Below the pieces are notes generated by a model. It did no database searches, had not been told where the DNA came from, and worked only from the letters and a program-made list of their open reading frames with translations. The translations under genes and the position numbers were made by a program. From contig CM060732.1 in NCBI GenBank assembly GCA_030704615.1, positions 37,057,053 through 37,121,052 on the forward strand: a DNA stretch of 64,000 nt. The letters run 5' to 3'. This DNA comes from Takakia lepidozioides (taxonomy: Eukaryota; Streptophyta; Takakiopsida; Takakiales; Takakiaceae). Position 1 is the first letter of the stretch. The number at the start of each line of letters is the position of its first letter. This document shows, piece by piece, positions 1 to 12,900 of this stretch.

Positions 1-992
1 CGGCTTCGGATGAATGTCATCTCTCAACATCTCTTGCAAGCGGACGAACAGAGATGGAAACCCGACTTCGTCGACGAGAAGATGGGTCTTTGCTTCTTCT
101 TGTCTGCAGGAGAGTACTTACTTTGGAGCTCTGGGTTCCCGCGCATGGGGTCAGATTCTCGGTAGGGACGATGCGATTCTGCAGGAGCAGATTGGATCAA
201 TCTGTTATGATTGATGAGGGAAACTTCTGGTTGCGTTTCTCATCAGGGCCTTCATTCTTCCTTGCATTGGTTTTTTGTGAAGACGTTGCTTGGGATCCCT
301 CAGCTGGGGATTAGTTTTTGTTCTCTGTGCTGTTGTCGCTCTCGTGCACCTCGTTGTCTTTGATGGACAGTGCTGAGGAATTTTGTGATTGATTTTCTCG
401 TAAGCCGATTCTTGCAAATAAGAGGCCCATAGTCTTTCTCCTTTCCCGCAGAGTGTTTCCCGATTATTGCTGGGGTCGTTTTTCTCAATCAAGAACCTGT
501 ACATAGCTAGAGGTCGAGTGTATCTGTCTCTTGACTTCTCATCTTTCCCTTCAGTGCTGGTTTGGTGTGGAAGATTCGGTCCATGCAAGTACACACCATT
601 GAAATATTGTTTATCTCTACAAGGTTAGATTGCTACCACGGGTCCTCATTCTTATTCTTCAGTTCTGCAAGAGTTACTCCTGCATAGTCGTTTTTCCTTC
701 CCTATCCATCTAGCCTCCTCCCGCACACGTTTCTACTACTTCCGGCTTCATGAGCACGGACTGATCCTCGGAGCTTAGCAGGCCTTTCGCTTTTTTGCTC
801 GTCCAGTATCTGTTGCGTTTATTTGAATTCATTTATCAGCTACTACCTTTTCATATCGTTGCTTTGTTGCCCTCATGCTCGTATACCAATCCAATCTGAT
901 TCTCGCCTCTTATCCTGCTCTTGTAACTCTGCGCAAGGGCGAGCTACCCTTGATAGTCTGATTGTAGTGCCCTTGGGAATCGACAGTCTACA
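1..992 (+). promoter_or_regulatory. Upstream region and probable 5' UTR of the CMT gene
   Basis: No supported gene is seen here. The stretch has short open frames without recognisable protein features and becomes pyrimidine-rich toward its end, as plant 5' leaders often are. The first ATG of a long lysine/serine-rich frame that leads into the chromomethylase lies at 993. An untranslated first exon or part of the promoter may lie here, but no TATA box or transcription start could be assigned. Confidence 0.4.
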
Positions 993-3900
993 ATGAAAAG
1001 CAAGCCTCTAGTAAGGGGGCGGCCAGTGTCTAATGGTGAGAAAAAGGCCTCCTCTACAAAGGAAGCGTTCTCAGATGACTCGGCAAAGCCAACCGCCTCC
1101 AAAGTCCCTGCCTCCAATCCTCAGAGGAAGAGATCAAAATCTGTCCCAGTTTCTGCACGGAAACCTGCTTCACAAAAGAAGCGGAAAACAGTTGAAAGAT
1201 CAACAGTGAAGAAGGCTCAAGAGCAAGAACCTGTTGATTTATCGGCATCACTTTTCCAGTCTCAAGACGATGACGAAGATGATGTTTTCCAATCTGAAGC
1301 CGTTGACCCTATCGAGAGCCCCCAGAAGAAAGTTGAATTTAAACCACAGAAGCGCGACGGCGACGCAGTCAACGCTTGTTTTGTGATCAGTAGTAGGATT
1401 CCCAGTCAAGCTGCAGTACGTGACTATCCACATCGATATTCCACGAAATCCAAGGTAATTTTTGTTTACATTGTAAACTTCTCTCGCAGGGTTTCATGTG
1501 GATTTTTGATGGATTTTTCCTTCGGCCCTCCCTGTGCTGAGTATGCCTGTGGTTTACACAACCTGGGCTTCTCAGCTCCTCCACACTACCGAAGAGTGTC
1601 ACTGAGGGAGTCAAATTTTGGTTAGCTCTTCCGCAAACTGTATGTTCTGCTTCTTTGCCTTTGTATCCCCTTATCATGTGGTAGACTAGACATTCAAGGC
1701 CAAGCTCAGAAGAAGTGAGTACAGAACTGGAGTAATCCACTGGAGCTACATGTACCATCGATGTTCCTCCTCCAGGATATGGACCGGTGTACACACTAGT
1801 CACCTCAGGGTGTGTTCTTCCTCACAATACTCGTTTTATTGGAGCTTCCGTGATGTCGAAGCAGGACGGGAGGTAATCTCAAACTTTTTTTTGATGGGAT
1901 TTATTAGTCGCGAGAATCGTTTTCCTGTTCTCTGAACCCTCCCACCTTCGTACAACTGTGGAGAATCTACGATACAAGCACTCTCACGTTTGGATCTGAC
2001 CGATTGTCAGTACGCAGATTGTCTGTTCAGAACTTATTCTTAATCTGATTCCTTCTGTTGGTTGCAGCCTGGTGCTAATGAGGCAAATGGGAGAAGCAGA
2101 AAAGAAAGGTTAGTTGCAAGATCCTCTAATTTTTCTTTGCCAATTCATGGTATCTGTGGAGACTTCGCTCTGAGGGGCACTGGGAACTACAATCTCCAGG
2201 ATCCAGGTGGTTGTAATCTGCAATTTGTCCTCCTTTAAACACTGAGGAGTTGAGAATGGGTACACACTAATCCATCGTCTGAAATGGCAAGCTCATTGGA
2301 CACCCAAGCTTTAGGAGAGAAGTCATGTTAGTTGTGTCTATATGTTCTGGTAACTCAAGACATTTTCATGACAAATGATTTAAAGCCTTCCAATATGCAA
2401 ACCCCTATGGATGGAATACCAGTCACACACAACTCCCATTTACGTGTTTCTCTCACCCACACATATAGCGTTGTCATCCTCCAAAATGGAAGCTATGCTG
2501 ATGGGGATCAAAGGGAGTTTCGCTGGGATAGTGAATACATGGCACAGTGATAAATTGAAAGGTTTATTCATTTTTCTAATGTTTCTTTGCAGCAAAGGAG
2601 AGATTGAGGAAGAGCCAGAAGTGGCTTTGGGAACAGAGGGAGTTTCACTGGGATAGTGAATACATGGCTCGGTATGATAAATTGAAAGGTTTATCATTTT
2701 TCTAATGTTTCTTTGCAGCAGAGGAGAGATTGAGGAAGAGCCAGAAGTGGCTGTGATTGCCCATTACAAGCAGGCTCGAGTTGAGGACCAACTTTATCGA
2801 CTGGGTGATTGTGTCCATGTTTATGTATGTTCAGCTCTTTGGGCTTTGTTATGATTTTTTTTGCTTGAGACCTTTGTTTTTCTTAATCTACTTATTTCCC
2901 AGTCACCTAATCTTCCTTGTGTGTGTGGTGAGAGAGAGAGCCGACCAGAGTCAGCGTAACTCAAAGCCCGCTTCACCTTGCAGCTCTTCCTTTCAACATT
3001 CTTAATTGTTGGGAGTTGTGAGGGTATCTGATGAAGTATCCTGGACTGGAGAAAAAGTTGATTTGTGCTGAAGCAAGGGTAAATTATGGTGTCACTTCAC
3101 CCTGAAGGAAGTGAAGGTGGACATCTTTAGGACTGGGGAACTCCTTTGACCAATAATTTTGAACTCCTAAGCAGTGCATGTCATTGTGACATTGTACCCT
3201 TTGCCACCTTTTTTCTTGTTCTTTAGCTCATAGTGTACACTCATGTAATGGCCATTTATAATATCCAAGGTTATGCATTTTCTCCTTTCCAGTTTGTTTG
3301 GGTGTTAATTGTGAGAACTGTAACTTGAGAGCCAGGTTAATTGACAACTTCAGGCCAAATTTCTTTCAAACAACAGAAATGAAGTGTCTTCATTGTCTCC
3401 ATGCTGATCCTGGTTTGGGTGAGTGGATGGGAAGTCTGGAGTGGCAACAGACTATTTAGGCAGGATCATTGAGTTCTTTGAGAAGGAAGACAAAAGTGAG
3501 TGGTTTGGTGTGCAATGGTTCTTTCGAGCTGGAGATACGGTAAGCCCTTGACACGATTACTTCAAATCTTGGTTGTGATGACTAGGATTACTGCCTTAGG
3601 CTACATTGCAATGCTGTTCACTTTGTCAAATCTACGCAAAGCACCTATGTCAGCAGTGAGGACCAGAAGTACCAGAGTACAGGACTAATTTCATCATTCT
3701 CATTTGGAATGAGAGAAACCTTTACATATAGAGCTGGCTTACATCGAGTTTTTAATATCTAAAATTTCCCTTGGGTTTATGTACTTATGATTGTTCTCTG
3801 TACAAAAAACACTTCAGAAGTTCTCTCCGTATTGGAACAATCTCATCAAAGCTCAAATGTTCACTACCAACTTCCAGTCCTGCTGTACTTTACCCCCTAG

Positions 3901-6900
3901 GTTCTGAATGTTGAATGAAGTGAATGATGCTAGCACAGCTGCCTTACCAAAGCAATGGTCTTTTGCTATCCAAGGCATTTGTAAATCAATCAATTTTTCA
4001 ATTGTCTGCGTAAGCAATTGCTTTTCCTTGGATTTGTCATTGTGGCTGGTCTCATGTTATTATTGTGAACAAATTTCAGAATTTTCAGCTTTCCAGTGCT
4101 CGTACTGAGTTGTACATAATGCAATGTGTGATGCAGGCCATTGGTGATGAAGGGAGGGATCATGACAAAAGGCGTGTGTTCTACTCTGATGTGAAAGATG
4201 ACAATCTTCTGGAGTGCATTACTGGCAAGAAGTCTGTTATCCGAGTGCCTTCTCTGGTAGTTGCTCTCCCTCCCTGGACCCCTGGTTTGGGTCTAGAAGT
4301 GGATTGATTATTGTCAACCAGGTGGCTTCTTCAGCCTGAATGAATGATTTCCACTTTGTAGTGCAAAATTTAATATCCCAAGCCAAATGAGAGTCATTTC
4401 AGGCGCCCGATCGAAAACATGGATACATTTTCAATTTTGTTAGTTTACCCGTACCTGTCATTTCGCAGCCATGCACCCTATGCAAGTTCAACCTAAGTTT
4501 ATTTTTGAAAATGAGGGAGCAATGGACACAGAAAGGGCCTCCTATTCAAGGTGCTGGGACCTCTGAAGCTGGCACATGTGGGAGTCTTTCAAGATGGGTT
4601 TATTGACATGAGTTACAAGTAGACTCTTGCCGAAAGCAAGTGTAAATGAAGGTCTCTCAACACCCAAAAGAGGACATCCATCTCATGGCTGTAGCTGGGG
4701 TAACATGGTTGATCTTTCACCTTAGGACTCAAAAGCCCCTCTAGGTGACTGGTTGATCCCTTTTTATATAACTGGATAAGCTTAATTGCTGAAATTCTAA
4801 ATGTATGTGGCTTTGAGGTATGTAGTAAATTTGTCAGTCTTTTTTATATTTGCAATGGTTTGGGTTCCATCTCGTTGAAATTAAAATTTGATTAAGGAAT
4901 CTTTTGTTGGGTGACGACAGACTCGATTCAACAAAGGCCCAAGGGTGATACCTCCATGTGATTACTACTTTGACAAAGGCTACAAGTTTGCCTATGCAAC
5001 ATTCTATGAGCTCCCTCAGGACTTAGCTGGTAAACTGCCAACTAAACATCTCTCCACACCCTGTGTTGCAGGGCCATGATAACTCCCCAGTGTGTGGTTT
5101 CTATGATGGCTTAGAGTTGCAAAGTTGCTTGGTTTGTGCTTAACATGAGTTTGTAGGTGTGTTTCAACTAACTGTGGACTAAATCATCCTCCCAACCCCA
5201 AAATTCCTAGGTGTGTGCTGGTTAGGGTTGATTGTGGATTATTGGCATTACGATGAAAGACCTTATGCTAACGATTTTAGAATTTGAAAATGGATTCCAT
5301 TCAATACAGACATCAGCGGGACAAACAGTGATGTTTCAACTGTTGAAAGTGAAACTGCAAGTGCTCCAACCCCAGCTTCAAAAGCTGCTAATCAAGGGCG
5401 CCCCAAGCCAAAGCTGACTTCTAGGAGGAACGTCTCAAGCATCTTAAGTGATGAGACCAAACCAGAGCTTCAGCTTCTCGACTTATATTGTGGATGTGGA
5501 GCCATGTCAACAGGGCTCTGCTTGGGTGCCAACCTGGCAGGAGCCAACCTTGTTACGGTAGTCCTACATCCGAGAGGCCTTTTGTGAATCTTGGACTTAA
5601 TGTTGTTAGTTTGAACAGCTGATGAATGTCAGTTACACTATGTTTCTGGTTTGTCTGTGTTTCAGTTTCTCTTCCAAAGGGAGGTAAGGAATGTGTTACT
5701 AAGGTGTTATTCATCTTTGACTTTGGTGCAACAGAGGTGGGCAGTGGACTTAAATGAGTTCGCCTGCATTTCAATGAAGCATAATCACCCAGAAACAAAG
5801 GTCCATTTCTGATCCCTCACCCTCGAAATACTTTATTGTTTGGGTTGTTCATTTGACCTTTGTCAGCGAAAGAGTGATATCAGTCCTGTAATATTTTCTG
5901 GTTGTTGAAAGAAAGTTGTTAGTTGTCCTTTTTCTGATCAGTGGGAATCACGTGCTGATCCTTGGGGCCAACAAACAAACGAATTTAGTTCATCCGTGGG
6001 TGGTTCAAAGGGCTGACCAAAGATTGTTTGTAACTACCCTGAGCCCCAAATAGAGGAAGAGATACCTCATCAGTATTTGCTTTCTGTACTTCTAAAGTAT
6101 ATTTCACATGAAGCAAATGCTGGATGGGGGTATCACCCACCTCAACTATGATGAGTCCACCATTAATTTTGTCTTTCTCCCCTTCCAAATAGAAAGCAGT
6201 AGTCCTTTGAGGTGGAGTGACAATGTAAGTGGCACCATGCTTTACGCCTCCTTCAGCAGGAGTCTTTCCTCATTGTCTCCCCGTCCACACCCTTTTCTCT
6301 CAAGTTCCAGGATTCTACTGTCTTAAGTAACTGAGCTCATCTACAGCCAATCGCAGCTGTTTTAACTTTGTACTTCTGTATTTAGGTCCGTAATGAGGCT
6401 GCAGAAGACTTTTTGGCACTGCTCAAAGAGTGGAGGAAGCTCTGCGATAAGTTCTCAGAATCTATTGACTCTGTAGCTGAGGAAAGTGGAGATGAGGGTG
6501 AGCTTTTGCCTGGAGAATATGAGGTGGAAAGGCTCATTGGGATCCGCTGGGTTGGACATTCAAACAAAAAAGGAGAAGATAATGAAGGGGATGGTTCAAC
6601 TGTTCTAAAGCCCCAAAAGGGGAAGGACAAACAGGAACCTCCTGTGTCCAAAGGTCTTGAATTCAAGGTAGATCTTTCTTTGCATATTTTCACCTCATGT
6701 TCACGGCCTTACCCAGATCTAGTCTGGCATGACTGAACCCAGTCAAGGACGTTTTCATGAGATCTTTGGTATGTAATGAAGCCCTTCAGTTACTGCTTAT
6801 GGCGCTTGGTTTGGGGGTCCTCTGGCTTGTGGAAGCAGAAGTGATTCCTGACTTAATTGCCATGTGTGGACTGGTGCTGGTTGTGTACTTTCAAGGTCCT

Positions 6901-9900
6901 TGATTAATTGACCTGTTTAAGTATGCCTTGCCACTCTTGGAGGTAGCCTTTGTTTCACTTGTTTTGTGGGATTTAATGGTAATCTTTTCACTATCCATAT
7001 CTGTTGACAGTTCTGTTGCTTTGAGGGATTTAATGGTAATCTTTTTACTATCCAGATCTGTTGACAGTTCTGTTGCTGTGCTTTCGATGTGTGGCCTCGA
7101 TCTACTCGCATGTCACTGAGTCTAATTTATCAGTTGGATGCTTTGAGTTGCATTTCTTTCCTGAACTTTCCAATATTCTATGCTGACAAGCTATCATGGC
7201 CCAGGTGAAATGGAAAGGTTACTCTTCTGAATATGATACATGGGAGCCTGCCTCAAGCATGGAGTATGTTGTTTGTTACCTATAATGATTTTTCTAGCAG
7301 ATCAAGTGCATCAAGCTTGTTTTTAATCTTGAAGTCTAGGTATCTGCTTGCAACGGTCTTTGCTATTTCTAATTTATATGATTCACTTGCTTTTCCCAGT
7401 TTGTCTGAGATAAGCATCTATTCTAGATTTTTTCTCTAGCAGGAATCCCAGAAGGTTTTGTATCTTATTGAGTCCATCCAAAGTATGCTGGCTTACTCAA
7501 CTTATGTGGATTGCAGGGATTGTCAAGATATTGTGAAGGCATTTGTCCTTGAAGGGAAGAAATCCAAAATCTTACCGCTGCCTGTATGGCTTCTCACTCT
7601 GTCAAGGTCTCCTTGATTCAGGTCTCATGTGTATGTCGATTTGCTGTGGTTGATGTTCTGGAATGAATTTCAGTTGTTTTTAGAAGCTGTATAGACGTTC
7701 ATATCTATGGTTGGATGGCAGGGCGATGTGGATGTTATTTGTGGAGGCCCCCCTTGCCAGGGTGCTAGTGGGTTCAACCGATTTCGAAACAAGGCAAAAC
7801 CACTGGAGGATCCCAGGAACAAGCAGATGGTGGTGTATATGGAGATAGTGGACTTTCTGCGACCACGGTTCATCCTCATGGAGAATGTTGTTGACATACT
7901 GAAATTTTGTGAAGGAATTTTGGGTCGGTATGCGCTTGCGAGGGCAGTTGACATGAATTATCAGGTAAGAAGTTTCCTAGCAGTGCCTACAACCAACACT
8001 GCTGTAATATGTATATCTCATCCTTCTCACTCCTGGGATTTCTCATCCTGTAAAACATCCCAAGCTCTATTCTTCATGCAGTTTCCATGAACTTACTCTG
8101 TAGCATTTTATTAATCTCTATTTGTATTGTCACTCGTACTCCTTTCGCCTTGTTGAAAAACATCAAATATTTCAAAATGTTTCTGGATCAAATATTTCTG
8201 AACTTCAGAGTATATGCAGGCAAAAATCGGGCTTATGGTTGCTGGGTCCTATGGCCTGCCGCAATTCCGCATGCGCTGTTTCCTCTTTGGTGCCTCTTGT
8301 GATGAGGTACTTTTTTGGTTGTATCGTGACGCATGACGTGTGGTTCATTCCATGTATAGCTAAGAGCGAGTAGGTTCATTTGATACAAATTCAGGTAGTC
8401 TGAGGTGAGGGCTGTGTAAGTTTCTGTGTTATTCTCAGGCTCTATCGTTTGTTCTCTTTGGTGTGTAGACGTTGTAAGGATTCTTTCTTTCATCACAAGG
8501 AGACAAACTTACAGAGATTAAAGTCATGAATATCTCCCGAGTCTGGAGAGCTGGCTAGATATTAGGAACATGCTATCATAAACATAGCTGGGATGCATAC
8601 GGAATCTTGCATGTTATGCAATTGACTGCATAATTATCGGGATCATGGTTAGCCTATCTTCTTGTTTCTCTCAAGCAAGCGCTTCATTGGACCATAACTC
8701 TTAGCCATAGCCTCAGGATGTTCCTGTAACCTAGGAGTCAGCCAATTATCCATCAGAATATAAATTGCATTGTGAAAACACCTTTTGCAGGTTTTGCCGC
8801 CTTATCCCATGCCCACACACAGTGTCATTGTACGTGGTGGTGTCCCAAATCAATGGGAGGTAGGCTTCTACTCCCTCTGATCCTGGGTTGTTGAGTCTTG
8901 GACATGAATATTTGTGCAATGTTTTTGGTGCATTGACTAGAGTCACTGTCCGGATTGGTCATAGGCAGAAGGATATTCATTTCGTACTGCCCATCCCAAA
9001 AGGCCAGAGTAGCCCAAAGGTGAAGTGGCTGTTAGTTACGCCCGGTTGTTGCCGGAATTTCCTCTCTCTAGGCATAGGGCAGTTTAACGTCATTTTAACT
9101 TATTCTTGTAGCCTTCTCAGGCTCCAAGTTTCTGTTGCGTTATAAAAAGGTACAAGCTATGTTATTTATGCCTTGGATGGGTCCGCTTCATGTGGCCTCG
9201 GAGCTCTTTCTAACCCACCTTTTCTGTTGTCAGTAGGTGAGGATAGATCGGTTTGATTTGCTTTTTTTGGTCTTTATAATTTCCTGTATTATTGAGTTAT
9301 TCATCATTACCTCTACTTCTATTAATTTATTATGTCATGGTTTGCATTTTTTTTTAGGGCAGGGCCTGTGCAGAGCCCCCTAGTAAGTAGTAAGTAGTAA
9401 GAATAGATAATAAGATGCAGGGGGGAGAGAGCCTAGGGCCGGCGGGACCCTTCTAGAAGGACCCCTCAAGCGGTGGGACCTTCCAGAAGGCTGCCTTGAT
9501 ACACGTCACTCCTAGAAACCATCACGCCTGACCCCAATCTAACCATGAACCATCCCCTATTTAATAGGTCTTACCTTCCTGCCTTTTTTGTCCCCTCTAC
9601 ATGACAGTTATTAATTGAACTCCTGCTGTAGCTTACTATAACTCCCGCTTCATAATTTCTGGACCACTCTCTAATCCCCACAACCCCTTTCAAACCTGGG
9701 CCCCTTATTGGGGTATAGCTTCTCCACTGAAGTTCTTGTTAACTCTTGTAGGGTCACGTTAGTGGGGGTCTTTGATAAAGTTTTACATAGTTATAATGTT
9801 ATGTTTGAATCTAGTCATAATTGACCATGGGATATTTTTTAGACAACACGTGTACATGACTGTGCAGCGATGTCTTGTTGCCTACGAGCAAAATAAGCAG

Positions 9901-12900
9901 CCTGGATGGCTTCAAAAGCCTTTAGTTCTCAAGGACGCTATTTCTGATTTGCCTCCAGTAAGAATCCTTCTCTTGTTCACTTGATCGTCTATTCTACTTT
10001 CCGTGATATTTCCATTCACATTGGATCTTATTCTCTTCATTGTAGTATGTAAAGAAAGCATGCATTTTGGAGATGACATTTGGAACTAGGACATAGGTTG
10101 ACATTGCATTGACAACGTCCTATGCGTCAGGTGGATAACTTCCAAAGTAAAGATGACATTTCTTATGAGGATGACCCTCACACATCCTTCCAGCGGTTTG
10201 TACGTTTACCTAAGCAAGGTATTGGTTATTCTTCATAACATGCATTTGAGTTTTCAAGTTGTATGCTATTGTTTGACCTTGAGAACTTAAGGCTATAACT
10301 AACGACTCTGGCGGTGGCAGAGTTTGAAAAAAAACCACTCGACCCCGCCGTTGAATAAAACATGTTTAGGAATGACTAGGAATACCCGACATAACTATCT
10401 GCTGACATTTTTGGCTCCAGGAACGGGTGGTCTTGGATCTGTCCCCTCAAAGAAGAAGCAGCAGAAGGCTTTGTTGCCTGACCACCGTCCGTTGTGCTTG
10501 AACGCTGATGACCACATGCGAGTATGCCAAATTCCCAAGAGAAAGGTGATCTATAGACTTCTTTAAAAACCACCTGTTTCGTTTCAATAGTTAATTGCCT
10601 ATTCCAAAGATGTTTTGTAACACACGTCCTTGTGTTTCCGCGTTTTGAATCATGGTTGAATTATCCTAAAGAACAGATTGATCAGTTCTTGATGGAGCAC
10701 TTTTGAGTTGCAGGGTGCGAATTTCAGAGACCTCAAAGGAATCATAATAAAGGAGGATAATACGGTGGATGTGGTAAGAGAGCCCCGTGAACTTCTACCG
10801 TCAGGAAAACCCTTGGTAAATTCTTGAACCCATGTCCAATTTCTGTTGCTCTTCCTTTTTTATGTGTCCTGTTCTTTTAGCAAAGAGGGTAGTTGAAGCC
10901 AGGTTGAGCTCTCAGCTATCTTACTAGTTCTCTTGTCATAATAGCAGTATATTGCTGTGCACATTTGCAGGTTCCTGACTATGCTGTGTCTTTTATCAAA
11001 GGTCGATCTTTGAAGTAAGTGCTCAACCCCAAACCATGCCTTCGCTCACAATCTTGTGAACCTGGAAGTTTCTAAAATTTGGAGGGATGAAGTAGGTTTG
11101 TACCTTGGGAGTCAAATGCATTCTATTTTAAACCATACCTTCTCACTGGCTTCAAGCTTAGCTTTTGAATGCAAGTCTTAATTTCTATAAGAGTTTATGT
11201 TTTATAATTTTCACTAACCTTCTCTAGGTCTTGCGAACTGTCAAAACATGCTCCTTTGGCTTTGGAATGTGTGCATTGAAAGGCACTAGAGCAGGTAGCC
11301 CAGTGGTTGGGAGTTTTCCTTGCATGTGCATAACCTAGGGTTTAAGTGTCCACCTTCAAACGGAAGGCAGTAGTCCCTAGCAGTCCCTCTGGAAGAAACA
11401 TAATTTACGCTTCCTTCAGGAGGCGTCATCCTTTGGTTTTTTTATCTCTTGCAATGAAAGACAACTAAAATTCCAGCACCATAGCATTTAACATGGAAGC
11501 AGGAAGGGCTGTACTTCTGATTGGTGGTGGAAGCTAATATTTATGTTTTGCTCACTGTGTCTAGGCCTTTTGGGAGGCTTTGGTGGGACGAAACTGTTGC
11601 CACTGTTGTCACCAGGGCTGAGCCCCATAACCATGTAAGCACAACCTTTCCCAGCTTTGAGGTGGTTACCATAGCACTTAATTCAAAATGTCACTAGAGA
11701 ATCTCTTTCTGCCTTGTGCATGTTGCCAGTGGAGATTGAGCAGTAGGTGAATCACATGTGACTTCAGTGTTTCTTTTCTTCACTGGACCTTGTCAGAAGT
11801 TTCGCTTGACCCATTTTTGTAGTGCTGTGCCTTTGTGGGCAATGTAAATTTGTGCAACATAGTTTCTAGTCAAGGTAAAACGAGCGTGGCTGGTGCGCTT
11901 ACTGTCATTCTTTCAAGATGAAACTAATCACAGCAATTAGAAGAGGTCTATGGTCAGACACATGAGTGATAACTTTAAAGTACTCATTTGAAATCACTTG
12001 CCCAAAGAGTATTTATATATTTCAAATTAAAAATGTCGTGTTGATTATCCCCCCAGATTGTTCTGCACCCCGAGCAGGATCGTGTGCTTTCTATCAGGGA
12101 GAATGCATGGCTGCAGGGCTTCCCTTGACTGTTACAAGCTCTTTTGCTCACTGGACCTTGTCAGAAGTTTGTGCACTCGTGACCCACTTTGTAGTGCAGT
12201 GCCTTTGTGCGCAATGTAAATCTGTGCAACATAGTTTGTAGTGAAGGCAAAACGAGTGTGGCTGGTGCCCCTACTGTCATGCTTTCGAGATGAAACCAAC
12301 CACTGACATTAAAAGAGGTCTACGGTCAGACACATGAGTGATAACTTCTCACTAAAGACTCTGGTCACTAATTATAACTAACTAATGGCTTTTCAATAAT
12401 TTGATATGACCTGCCCAAGAGAAACAAAAATGTAGATTTCAAATTAAAAATGTTTTGTTGATTATCCTCCCAGATTGTTCTGCACCCCGAGCAGGATCGT
12501 GTACTTTCTATCAGGGAGAATGCACGGCTACAGGGCTTCCCTGACTATTATAAGCTCTTTGGCCCCATCAAGCAACGGTATGTCACTTGCTTCAGAGCTA
12601 TTATTTGGTGTATCTGTGAAAAGTAATATGCAGATGAGGACTCCATTATTTTTCACTCTTATCTTGCATTGAAGAAGACTCCAGTTGAAGCCGGTGTAAC
12701 TAAAAAGCTTGCCCCCTCGCAAGAGTGGGCCCTATTTATCTTCCATATTTTCTCTCTGAAGTCATTTGTAGTTGGAAGATAGAGCCACAAAATGAGCGTG
12801 CTTCCACTTATAAGATTGGAAGTTGTCAGGAAAGTAAAACAGGTTGCCCCTTCATCTCATTATTGGTACTGTGCGATGTAGTCTTTGCCAGATAACCCTT

